NCBI GenBank assembly: GCA_030247855.1
Contig: JAPDRN010000039.1
Span: 62,001 to 126,000 of the forward strand
DNA length: 64,000 nt
From: Knufia peltigerae
Taxonomy: Eukaryota > Ascomycota > Eurotiomycetes > Chaetothyriales > Trichomeriaceae
Direction of reading: 5' to 3'
Positions 21,128 through 31,793 of the stretch are shown here, one piece after another (the first letter of the stretch is position 1; each line of letters starts with the position of its first letter). The position numbers were made by a program, and so were the translations under genes. The notes beneath the pieces were generated by a model. That model made no database searches, was not told where the DNA came from, and saw only the letters and a list, made by a program, of their open reading frames with translations.

Positions 21128-22362
21128 ATGTACACACCAAAAAGTCGGCGTGTGCGCTTGCTCGCGCTGTGTTTTCTTTTCATCCTATTCTTTCAACGCC
21201 ACATTCAGATCGGCGTCAAACTTTCATTGATGCCTCTAATCTTCAACCGCAACACCTCCCTCCGCCTTTCCTCTGCCAGGGACAACTTCGACGTAACCTT
21301 CGAGCAGTATAGCTCTTCTACTTCTTCGCCTTCGTCTTCGTCAGCTGCCACGTCTTCTTCCAACAATGCAATAGCGCCTGAGAATATCACCTACCCTGTG
21401 CCAGCCGTCATCCACAACATCTTCATTGGATCAAAGGACAACCTGCGACCTTCATGGGCTCTGGCAGCTCACGCGTGCAGGACCGTCCATCCGGATTGGA
21501 ACTTCGAGTATTGGGACAATGGAAGAGCCGAAAGATTTGTCCGCCGCGTGTATCCTGGAGTATGGCCGACCTGGAAAAATTATCGTTACGATATCCAGCG
21601 GGCAGATAGTCTGCGGTACATGATTCTTCACCATTACGGAGGTACGTATTATTCAATCTTCTCATCTTGGTACAGAGACCGCCGGTCAAAGGACTGCTTT
21701 GTTGACTGATAGTCCGCAACAGGTATCTTCCTCGACCTTGACCTCCTGTGTCTTCGCCCTCTCACGCCATTGCGTGCCTTTGACTTTGTTGCGCCAGCTG
21801 CCTACCCGTCGGGAATATCCAATGGCTTCATCGTATCGAAACCAAAAATGCCGTTCCTGGCAGAGGTCATTGCCAATCTGCCCAAATACGATGTCTCCTG
21901 GTTCGGCCTTCCTTACGCGACGATCAGCTTCTCCACTGGTTGTCATTTTCTCTCGTGCGTTCATGCCATTCCCCCTTGTCTCCCCTCGTGACGGCCAATT
22001 GTCAGACTGACCAGGTTGATGTCCCTGCTTGTAGAACCATGCACCTCTTCACAAAGACGAACCGATCCCTTCTCCGGGTTCTATGGGGACCTCGCCATCT
22101 TCACCATCTCAGCGGAAACGTGACCACCCCGCTTTTTCATCATTTCGGTTCTTCTTCGTGGCATTCTTATGACGCCGCCTTCATCAAAGCCATGAAACAT
22201 CCTTCACAGTCGCTCTTCCGCATTGGTGCCACACGAACTCAATGGACTTGGGCGGCAATAATCTTGTTTCCTGCCATTGCGATATCGACTTTTGTCGCCA
22301 CGGTGTTGTTTGTTGTCTATCAAGTCAAGATGCGTTCTGTCCGCCGGCGATTGATGCAGTGA
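21128..22362 (+). CDS. GT32 mannosyltransferase, MIPC-synthase-like (SUR1/CSG1 type)
   Basis: Three exons, 21128-21641, 21723-21954 and 22035-22362, give 357 residues. A short cytosolic N-terminus and a signal anchor (LLALCFLFILFF) precede a Ser-rich stem. The GT32 core starts at PAVIHNIFIGSKDN and includes DIQRADSLRYMILHHYGG and, across the first splice, YGGIFLDLDLLCL with the DxD metal and nucleotide-sugar motif. GSSSWHSYDAAFI resembles the block GSSWHxxDA of mannosyl-phosphorylinositol-ceramide synthases. The C-terminus has a membrane segment (WAAIILFPAIAISTFVATVL) and a basic tail. The likely reaction is transfer of mannose from GDP-mannose to an inositol-phosphoceramide or a related Golgi acceptor; an Och1-like role is less likely. 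Confidence 0.85.
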
Positions 22363-22867
22363 GACAAAGAACCATCCTGACATACCAAGCTGCAAAGACT
22401 TAGGAGGTGTGTGTGACATGGGATGAACACACACATATGATAATATGTATCAAAACGGCACTTATTGGATCTGACAAGGTTTAACCGGAGCCAGGGTAAT
22501 AATCAGGACTATTAGCACGTTGTATGTACTCATATTTTCTCAGACATTACGAAGCACACAGAAGTTCCGCAACTCCATCATACTATGCTTTTCAGAAAAT
22601 TCCTGATTAGAACCCAATTCAAACTAACGCCAGTGAACACGAGCTGCAAGCGCAATACGGTAAAGCGGCATATAGAATTTCGGTGTCGAGGTACTTTTAT
22701 ATCACAGTTTCATACGGAAAAACACTCCCTACGTGGTGATTGTTGTACCCCTAGTGGTGACGAACTACCGTCCGCTAGCAGTGAACAGCAAGCACTCTCC
22801 TTGTACAAAAATAAATGCAGGTGCACGACAGCAAAAGCCACGAGTCGGACCATTGAACCTTACACTC
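22363..22867. other. Convergent intergenic region, no gene seen
   Basis: Some 500 bp between the 3' ends of the GT32 gene and the MFS transporter gene. Nothing beyond AT-rich untranslated sequence was recognised. Confidence 0.45.
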
Positions 22868-24769
22868 TCAAACAGCAGCATGATGATGAGTTTCGAAAGG
22901 CAGTCCAAATGCGATACAACCAACCGCCATCCACATCCCCGCCGACACATATATTGGAACCACGGTGAAGTTGGTATAGGTACCAATCAGACTTGCAACC
23001 AGGCCACCGAATCTTAGAAGTGTGGCGGCGAGACCTGTGCCCAGACCTCGAGTTGGTGCGGCGAACGATTCGGGAGTAAAGGCGTACATGATTGCATATT
23101 CTGTGCAATGAGTCAGTCATGAGTTTCAGGTAAAGGATTTCTCTCAGGGAGAAAAAAAAGAAGATGCTGCGCCAGTGTCTGGATGGTGGGTGTCAACGTA
23201 CCAAAATTACCCCACAGGCCAGTGATGCATGAGAATGCAAGATTCGCGGCCGCATTTCTCGCACCGGTATAGGCAAACAGGAAAACCCCGGTAATGATGG
23301 CGGAGATTGCCATCATGTATCGACGACCAAGTCGCGTCTGCACCATCACAGCCGCGGAGAGAGGCCCCACGACGCCGACGGCAGATTGGATACAGTAATC
23401 GCGGTAGGTCTTGTCGAGAGACGAGCTCGTTTGGAATTTCTGGGCCAGATAGGTCGGCAGGAAGTTGAAGTACAACGGGTAGGCGATGCCGATGGTCAAC
23501 CAGATGAGCCAGATGATGGTGGTGTGTCGAGCCAGCTTTCTGGTGGCGAAGAGGCTCTTGAAGTTGGCGGATTTGAAGTCCGCGATGTTTTCCTTGAGGA
23601 TCTGCATCTTTGAGAGCGATTGGCCCATCTCCTCGGGGCTGAGAGCGACGCCCAGGTCGAGGTCGATCTGTCTGAACATTTCCAAGGTCAAAGGCTCTGG
23701 TCTTTTGTTGCGACGTGCCACGTAGTTGACCGCTTCGACCGCCTCAGCGTCGCGGTTCTTGGACAACAGATACCGTGGAGACTCGGGGAGCTTGAAGACG
23801 ACGATTCGAATGAACGCAAAGGCCAGCGTCATGGCACCGAGAGTAAACATGACATATCGCCTGTCGAAGGAGGTTGTTAGTGCTGTGCTCAGAGTGATGT
23901 GACGGGGGTTTTGAAAAGGAAGGAAAAAAAAACCGGAGCGTCTTACCATCCCATGTTGTCGGACTTGGAGCATGTCCCTGGTTCGGAATCAGAAGGACAA
24001 CTATAGTTGGCGATAAACACCCAGCCGACCAGGGCCACGATCACTTGTCCCAGATTCCACCAAGCCGAGAGAGCTGTGAGGAGGTGCTGATGCGAACCAG
24101 GAACAAATTCTAGAAAGATCATCGAATCGACGGGGACATTGCCTCCTGCCGCGGTTCCAAGGATGGCCCACATGACACAAAACCCAACAAAGTGGTCAAG
24201 TCCACCGACGGCCACGCCGAAGATGCCACCGATGAGGAGGGTGGCGTTGAAAGCAGGCTTCCGCCCGATGAAATCGGCAGAGATACCCCAGAAGGAGGCT
24301 CCGCAGATGAGGCCGACATAGTAGGCGATGGAACTGAAGCTGACTCGAGTAATGTCTGTGAATTCGAGTTTCACAGCGGGTTGAATCGTCCCGATACCTT
24401 GAGACCAGCTTTTTGTATCTTCATGTCAGGCTTTCTGTCTCTATTCTTCTTCCACACCCAGTCCGCCTGCCTCTGCAGATGGGCGGGTGACGGCGGCGGC
24501 TGCGGGAAAACTCACAAGTTGTCCGTAATCCAACCAAAACCGGTCACGATGAATAGCTCCCACTGGTAACGACCCATTCCTATTTCCTCCATACACTGAC
24601 TGACCAACGCCGACTTGAGTCGGTACGAATCAGTGATGGAGTTGCCATAGAATTCTCGATTCGCGGCATCGTCAAGGGTTTTGATATCGCCGGCGATCTC
24701 AGTGTCGGCAGGGGCTTCGACGGGAGCGATGCCGTTCTCTTCATCCATCTTCTTTTCCGCAGCAGACAT
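22868..24769 (-). CDS. MFS transporter, sugar-porter/SV2-like
   Basis: Four exons, 24769-24516, 24408-23947, 23860-23202 and 23100-22868, sum to 1608 nt, or 535 residues. Twelve hydrophobic segments can be drawn. Family motifs are GFGWITDNFWSQGIGTIQPA (across splice 1), GRKPAFNATLLIGG after the second or third helix, PESPRYLLSKNRD at the end of the N-half, and a conserved APTRGLGTG block in the C-half. These fit the SV2/SVOP-like branch of sugar-porter-type MFS proteins, for which fungal substrates are mostly unknown. A long charged central loop (residues about 270-330) separates the two halves. Plasma membrane location is inferred. The start is secured by an ATG at 24769 preceded by a TCA repeat. 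Confidence 0.9.
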
Positions 24770-25617
24770 GATGATGATGATGACGATTCAATATTGATAG
24801 ACCTTGAGAAGGCAAGGGGAGGTTCAAGTCTGTCACTGGGAATGGCAATGGCAGTCTCCTGGAGAGCTTGGTTCTCAAAAAGATACGCGTTGACCGTGCA
24901 TTGCTTGATCAAGGCCACGGGCTTTGACGGTGATCATCAAATCTGGGGTCAAAGGTGTAAAGAACCAGGCAGGTCCAACTCCACCTTGAGAGGGAGGTGA
25001 ATGGGTGAAGCTCGAGTGTTTGAAGAGTGGGGCGCCTGACAAGGATGGATCAAAGATGGGGTAGAACGAAGATACGGTGCTCCCTATCGCTCTTGGATTC
25101 TACGGAGTACAAGAGAGACTTGTTGGCCAATACGGACTTCTCCAGTGATAAACAAAGTAATCACATAAGACTATTACCCTACTCGATAGTTTGGAGCAAT
25201 GGGCGGCCGGAATACTTTTCTCAATACGGTGAAGCTAGACCCAGGGGTACAGTACACAATACTTTCCCACCAAAGGCTGAGAACTTGCTAGGAACGGCGC
25301 CCTTAGCTCGCCTGTAACTCGGGGTCATGTTTAATTGATTGATGGGCCTTGACATTTCATACGCTCAGTCCAATCGTTTGCTGCATGCACTCGATGTAGA
25401 CTTCAACTCTGACTGTCTGCCACGAGTTACCTTGCCAACATCTTTTTCTTTTTAATGCTACAATATACTATCAGTATGGTCAAGTAGATTGTGAACTTCA
25501 GCCCTTTCACCCCGTGAATGAATTAGATTCCTCTTGTGCTGGCCAGGGTCATTGGGTCTTTGGAACGCAAATGCTGCCACTCCTCCTCCCTTGCGAGAAC
25601 ATCACCCATGCTCGTCG
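24770..25617. other. Intergenic, MFS promoter side
   Basis: About 850 bp between the MFS transporter start and the 3' end of the SnoaL-like gene, both on the minus strand. No gene or recognisable site was found. Confidence 0.4.
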
Positions 25618-26016
25618 TTACAATACTATCGGCTTCATACTCGAGAATGCGTATCTCGCAATCTTCCACTTTCCATTTACTTTCCGTAGTATGAACAACT
25701 CTTGATTATTATGATATTCGTCACCACCTAACTTCAGGAATTCTTTTCGTCCCTCAGCCGTCGATCTCGCAAACGCCCAGTCCTCTCCCGCCCGGACGAT
25801 CTCAGCAATGTCGAAGTTGATCTTGAGTCTGATGGTCGAAAACACACGAGTGTACGCGGCACGTAATTCCTCCGTCCCACTCATGGGTGAGTACCCTGGT
25901 GCCATGAACACGCCGTCCTCGGTGTAAAGTGACACGGCATCTTCGACATTTCCCGATTCGAGTGTGGTCCCGTACGCGGTGAGGAGGTTACGGATAGCAA
26001 TGTCGGGGTCGGCCAT
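25618..26016 (-). CDS. SnoaL-like/DUF4440 NTF2-fold protein
   Basis: Single exon, 132 residues, ATG at 26016. The sequence follows the NTF2-like alpha+beta cone fold used by SnoaL-like and ketosteroid-isomerase-like proteins. It has an N-terminal helix (DIAIRNLLTAYGTTLESGNV), the typical LYTEDGVFMAPGYSPMSG turn, and C-terminal strands (ELFILRKVNGKWKIARYAF). Such proteins are small-molecule isomerases or cyclases, or simply ligand-binding subunits; the active residues vary and no reaction can be assigned. It sits beside acyl-CoA metabolism genes, which may hint at a catabolic role. Confidence 0.85.
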   Translation of the reverse strand: MADPDIAIRNLLTAYGTTLESGNVEDAVSLYTEDGVFMAPGYSPMSGTEELRAAYTRVFSTIRLKINFDIAEIVRAGEDWAFARSTAEGRKEFLKLGGDEYHNNQELFILRKVNGKWKIARYAFSSMKPIVL

Positions 26017-26833
26017 GGTTTGTGTGCTGGTCGTTATTTCTGGGATGCTGGATGCAGAGTTTGAAGGCTGACTTTTCGGACTAGGATCGGAATCGCTTGA
26101 CTTTGCTAACGTGTCCGCTGATGGTATGCGTGTCTGTGTATGTCTATATCACGAGTCGCTTCGAGGTCTAGATGTTGTGATATGTCACTGGCTACCTACC
26201 TAAGTACATACCGTATCATTATGGATACCCATGTACAGATATTGATCCATAACTTACTGCGTAGGCGACGAGTATCCATGATATGACGGTATCCGCTTGC
26301 GTTGTTGAGATTAGATATGGTGTCGTCCATGTGAACCACCTGTTGTGACTTTTTTCTGATCGTAATCATTGTGAGATGTATCATGACACTGTAAAGGACA
26401 ACTTTTTGTGGAGATGCTGCTTTATCTATTCTAATCTGTGGAGTCAAGTATATATAGTATGGGTAGGGAGTAATCACAGCCTCGAGTATTGATAACTAGC
26501 GCAGCCTCGGGGGTTGTGACCGAATAATCCACAGGCGCCAATCTTCCCCCATCTTTGAAATGGTCGACAGTTCTTACCAATCAACAGTCTGAGACTCGGA
26601 GAGCTTGAAAAAGCTCGCAGTTCCCTATAGCCCACCAGAACACGTGTCTCTGGAGCCTGGAGTTACCATGAAAGGGTGATTACAACAAGTGTGGTAAAGG
26701 ACCACCGCCGCCAACTACTTGGTAGAAATTAACGATTGTACCACATGGATCTTGACCATGGAAATCCACGGAATATAGCTAGCACAATGCGTGTACGCGA
26801 GTCTTTGCTGCTCGACCAAAACTCTTAGGTACC
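26017..26833. other. Intergenic, no gene seen
   Basis: About 820 bp between the SnoaL-like gene start and the 3' end of the acyl-CoA dehydrogenase gene. A TATA-like stretch (TATATATA) occurs near 26450 on the minus-strand side. No coding signal was found. Confidence 0.4.
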
Positions 26834-28879
26834 TTACAGCTTGGCTGGGATTCTATCGACATTCGGAGCACGAAAGCCCGTCGCAGCGTCTATGGGCAAG
26901 TCCACGCCCCAAACCAGTCGGCAATCCCAGTTGATTCTGTCCCGAACCGTGATGGCCGACAACATGCGCGTACGAACCTTCACAATGTTTGGTAGGTGAA
27001 ATTCCCCAATATTTCCTTCTCCCTCGAGGACCCATCGTCGACCAATCTCGAAGGCGGTGGCGTCGTTGTCCCTCTCGGCATCAAGCGCCAGGAGGACACC
27101 GGAAACGATCCATGCGAGGCTGAACATGAGTTGTCGGCCTATTGCCAGAGCACTCACCAGGTCTCCACGATTGCTGTCTACCATACGGAAAAATTCAGCC
27201 CAGGCTCGTGTGAGGGCGTCCTTCAACTCGGCATCCTTGACTCGCGACGTCGCCTGCTGGACCCATTCGCCAAACACCTTCAGATGACGTCCGTCTTTGT
27301 TCGACAGGTGTCGGACGACCTCGCTACTCAGCACGTTCGTCGTCCCTTCCCAGGTCATGTTGGCGGCGGTGTCGCGCATGAGGCGCGAGATGTTGAATTC
27401 AGGTTCCTCGGGCTCGTCCAGGTACCCGACACCGCCCATGGCTTCCTGGCATTCTTGCAGTGCGAGGGTGCCGGTCTTGCAAATCACAGCCTTTGCAGTC
27501 GCGGTCAGAGTCCTGAGAATAATCTCGGCCTTTTCAGGCGAATCCGGTAGCGGGACGTAGTCGCCATTCTTTTGGGCTCGTTCGTCCGGGAAGCCGTTGT
27601 CGATAAAACTGAGCAGTGACGTGGTGAAAAAGGCAAGCTGAAGTGCACCTCGTTGCTTGACTTCCATGTTTGCCAGGAGGCGCAGATGCATCGGCATTGT
27701 CCACAGAGGCTGATTTAGAGTGCTTCGTGCTTTGGCAAAGTTCTTTGCAATGGCCATACCGCGACGCCAGCATGAGAGCGCCGTGATGAAATTGTGAGTT
27801 CTGGTGACGTTGAGGAGGAGGGCAATTGTTGCTATTCCCCTATCAAGGGGACCGATCAGATGTGCTCGGACATTCTCAAGCTCCAACTCTGCCGTCGGAA
27901 GTTCTTTCGTGCCCATCTTGGTTTTGAGACGGTGAATCCGCACACCGTTGGTCACTTGCTGCTTCTTCCCATTGACCACGACGGTCCTTCGCGTTGGTGC
28001 AACAAATAAACTAAGCTGGTCAGAGGATTCTGTCTTGGCCAACATGAAAGCCATGTTGCAGTCTGTCGCCGACGAGAAGAATTTGAAGCCCGACACGAGG
28101 TAGTCTCCTTCTTCGACGGAGCCGTATCTGCCAGTCTTACTCGGTAAGGGAGAATACACGGCCACGGTTTCCGAGTTCTGCACATCGCTGCCGCCGGGTC
28201 GCTCTGTCATCCACTGTGATGAGATCCAGTTCCCTTCTCGAGCGGTGATGAGCCGATACAACTCATGGAAGGGATGATCTTTTGGGACCGAGTTTAGATG
28301 TTTCCCGATCAGCCTCCCAGCCCCGCTGGTCATGGAAACAGGGCACGAATAGACCGCCGAAGATGCTGAGAATGTGTAGTTGCTGAGAGATGGTTAGAAG
28401 GTGTTTATCAGGATATACCAAATTCAATACTGACAATGCATGTTGAACAATCCTCCGGTACTGCTTAAACTCCTCCTCGTAACCAAGAGATATCACCCTG
28501 TAGTCTAATATCAGTCCTGGCCGTTTCCTAAGTGATGCATCTGAGACCACACTTACCCATTTCTGGATCCCCATTTACCCAATTCCTTCCACCCGTGAGC
28601 CGTCACTAGACGATCATATGGATACCGAGCACCCCATACATTGCGACTTTTGAAGTGCGGCTGGTGAGACTCGGCGTCTGAGATGAATTCGTTGATCTCA
28701 TCCGAGACGGCTTCTTCCGCGAATTTGGCGAGGCGAGGCTTGATTGCTGCAAGGACATCTCGTGGAAGATACCATTCCAGAACGCGCTGATATGACTCGT
28801 CGGATGTAAAAGGGTTTTGTAGCGGCTTTGGAGTGAGGATGAAGCCGTTGTCAGCGGTCGAAGGCTTGAGGGATGACAT
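26834..28879 (-). CDS. AidB-type acyl-CoA dehydrogenase family flavoprotein
   Basis: Exons 28879-28557, 28497-28435 and 28382-26834 sum to 1935 nt, or 644 residues, longer than classic acyl-CoA dehydrogenases and close to AidB-like fungal members. The splices rebuild VISLGYEEEFKQYRRIVQHA and YTFSASSAVYSCPVSMTSGA. FAD-binding and active-site region blocks are visible: WISSQWMTERPGGSDV, GFKFFSSATDCNMAF, CQEAMGGVGYLDEP and MRDTAANMTWEGTTNV. AidB itself binds DNA and has weak isovaleryl-CoA dehydrogenase activity; fungal paralogs are mostly uncharacterised, so an acyl-CoA oxidation role is inferred. It is divergent from acetoacetyl-CoA synthetase over 346 bp, which fits branched-chain acyl-CoA or ketone-body metabolism. 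Confidence 0.92.
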
Positions 28880-29225
28880 GTTGCAGTGTCTGTCTTAGCA
28901 CCTCACGGTACCAGGCATCGTCCCCGGACACTTATGTAGAACAAATCTTCACTGATTTCATCTGGCGATGGGAGAAGCAATACAGTTAATTCCTTTATGC
29001 CGCCGAACACCGAGACTCTCCTCATTGTCTCGGCGAATGAAGGGATATCGTGTCTGACAGTCTCGGTTGTTTCGGCGTAATGCGGCACATCAAGGTGGGT
29101 CTCTGCACCACCCCAAGTTCAACCTCGACCTACTTTGTTAGTCCTGGCCTTTCAAGTAGGTAAGTCTTTTCTTCTGACAAGGATCCTCGAGGTTGACGTT
29201 GTTGACCACAGGATACACTCGAGCC
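28880..29225. promoter_or_regulatory. Shared divergent promoter of acyl-CoA dehydrogenase and acetoacetyl-CoA synthetase
   Basis: Only 346 bp separate the two start codons, so regulatory elements are probably shared. The GTCTCGG / CCGAGAC-like sequence recurs several times between 29005 and 29070 (for example CCGAGACTCTCC, GTCTCGGCGAA, GTCTCGGTTGTTTCGG), a possible binding-site cluster. No factor can be named. Confidence 0.45.
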
Positions 29226-31432
29226 ATGGCATCAACAACAGAGCACACTGCCTGTAAGCAGGATCGATTCGAGACACACTCAATGCGGCCTCACCCGGTA
29301 TGGAAACCGGATGTGCCCGCAGATCAGATCCCCATGAACATTTACCGAAATCACATCAACGACAAGTTTCATCTGAATCTCAGAGACTCTCATGAACTTC
29401 ACGAATGGAGTGTTACAGATCCACAAGCTTTCTGGTCCGATCTGTGGGACTATGTTGGCCTGGTGCCAGAGTTGCCGGTCGAGATCGATCGCGCGTACGA
29501 CCCTGACACGCCAATCTCGAAAGTACCGCCGTTCTTTGAGGGGGCAACCATCAACTATGCAGAGAACGTGTTGACGCAACCACTCGTTGACCAGCAAGGC
29601 CCTGCTCTCGTCGGTCTGCGGGAAGGGCAGGGCCTCAACGGCGAAGTCTGGTCGTGGGCGCTACTCCGCGAGAACGTTAGGAAAGTGAGGAGCGCCCTGC
29701 TGAGAAGCGGAATCAAGCGAGGAGATCGTGTAGCCGCATTGGTGTCGACCTCTGTCTGGTCTGTTGCTCTCTTGTTGGGCACGGCGAGTATTGGCGCCAT
29801 TTTCACTTCGATTGCCCCAGACCTTGGACTTGAGGTATGTTAGCAGATCCACGCCGTCTACGCACTTGCATATATACTGACTGACTAATACCTACAGGGT
29901 TGTGTTTCTCGTCTACAACAAGTGCAACCCTCGATATTGTTCGCTGATAGCCATTCGACTTACAAAGGTCGAAAACGGTCCAACACGAGCAAGATCTCGG
30001 ATATCATGAAAATGCTTGACCCAACAACAATGCTATTCGTCATTCCGACAGGTGATCTGGAGGCCTTCCAACCAGTATCAGAATTCCTTCGCAGGTCCAA
30101 AGACACAGATTCGCTGGAATTCGCTAGACTCCCATTCACAACACCTCTCTACATTCTTTACTCCAGCGGGACTTCGGGACCACCAAAATGTCTCGTGCAC
30201 AGTCACGCAGCCATTCTCCAACACAAGAAGATCGGGATGCTCCACAACTCTCTCAAACCCGGTGAAGTGGTATTCCAGTACTCGAGCACGTCGTGGGTAC
30301 TCTGGAACATCATGGTAGGCCACCTGGCCATGGGTACCACTCTCATCATGTACGATGGATCGCCGACATGGCCACAGCCTCAGCACCTCCTCAGTATCGT
30401 CCAGAATCATAAAGTAAACTATTGGGGTGTCTCTCCGAAATACCTCAAGGAGCTCGAATCGACAGGCTGCAGACCCGGATCCGAGTATGATCTTTCGAGT
30501 CTCCGGATGGTGCAGACGGGCGGCTCACACCTCTCCGCCGACCAGTATCACTGGTTCTACAGGGTTTTTCCTTCGAGAGTCCACTTAACCAGCGTAACGG
30601 GAGGAACTGACCTGGTGACTTCGTGGTGCGGCACCGATCCCGCCGGTCCGGTGTACCCAGGAGAAATCCAGATGCCCATTCTCGGACATGACGTGGACAT
30701 TGCAGACCCCGTTGATGGTCATTCGATCAAAGGAACCGGTGAAGCTGGAGAGTTCATTTGCAGAAAACCATTCCCGTCGATGCCGGTATACTTTTGGGGT
30801 GACAAGAATGGCGAGAAATACCATTCGTCGTACTTCAGCCGATACAATTTCCCCTGCTGGGCACAACACGATTGGGCGAGTGTGAATCCTTCGACGAAAG
30901 GCTGGACGGTCCACGGGAGAAGGTACGTTGTTGCCTCTTTGGTTTTTGTATCCACGTACGTCCAAATGCTAACACAACCTCTCCGGTCTCCACTAGTGAC
31001 GGCGTACTCAACCCGCAAGGTATACGTTTTGGTTCGGCAGAAATCTATTCCATCACGGAAGCTGTGCCGTTCACCGACACGGTCGCCACCACGCTCTGTG
31101 TGGGTCGAAAGAGACGAGGCCGCGATAGTGATGAGTCTGTCTTTTTGTTTGTCGTCATGCGCGACGGACATTTCTTCACCGAGACCCTTGAAGCTTCGCT
31201 CAAGAACGCGATCCGTCAAGGATTGAGCGCCAGGCACGTTCCACGCTTCGTCTTCGCGGTCCACGAAATCCCCATGACCTCGAACGGGAAAAAGGTCGAA
31301 ACCTTGGTCAAGGAGGTCATCTCAACAGGGCAGATGCCCAAGACGATAAGCTCGACTGTTGTAAATCCAGACTGTCTCAGGAAATTTTGTCAATTTTATC
31401 ACCTCGAGCCACCGGTAAGAGCAAAGTTGTGA
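29226..31432 (+). CDS. Acetoacetyl-CoA synthetase (ANL superfamily)
   Basis: ATP-dependent activation of acetoacetate to acetoacetyl-CoA in the cytosol. Exons 29226-29834, 29898-30922 and 30997-31432 give 689 residues, the expected length. The N-terminal domain typical of acetyl/acetoacetyl-CoA synthetases includes the helix around FWSDLWDYVGLVPELP. The AMP-binding P-loop is LYILYSSGTSGPPKCLVHSH, followed by the VNYWGVSPKYL block and the VTGGTDLVTSW adenine-site region. The hinge and C-terminal subdomain give HGRSDGVLNPQGIRFGSAEI across the last splice, and the catalytic lysine is in MTSNGKKVE. VTGGTD and the long SPKYLKELE segment favour acetoacetyl over acetyl substrate. Alternative short- or branched-chain 3-oxo acids remain possible. 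Confidence 0.93.
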
Positions 31433-31793
31433 GCTCACATGGCTCTTACTTTGAACTTTCGAGTGGGGTAGTGCTAGTTCGAGCTTACTGGCTTTAAACA
31501 GTAGCAGAAGTCGTGCTCATCATGGTGTTTTTGCCTCTGTAGGTGATGCTTAGGCAATCTATATAAAGGATATACTGTGTTCCACGTTCATTTTCATTCT
31601 AGCAAGACATCAATGGCTTCGTGCTTTTCGTTTCTCGACTAAGACATTGGACATTTTAAACTCTAGAATCTCACAAAGTATCGTCTCGCCGAAGATCAAA
31701 ACAATCGAAATACCATGGATGGCTTCTATCTCTACCTCAAGGTCTTTTCTTTGTGAAGCGACCTACTTTGACTCACAGCGAAAGCGTATTATT
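31433..31793. other. Convergent intergenic region, no gene seen
   Basis: About 360 bp of 3' untranslated sequence between the acetoacetyl-CoA synthetase and the Dal5-type carrier. No structure of note. Confidence 0.45.
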
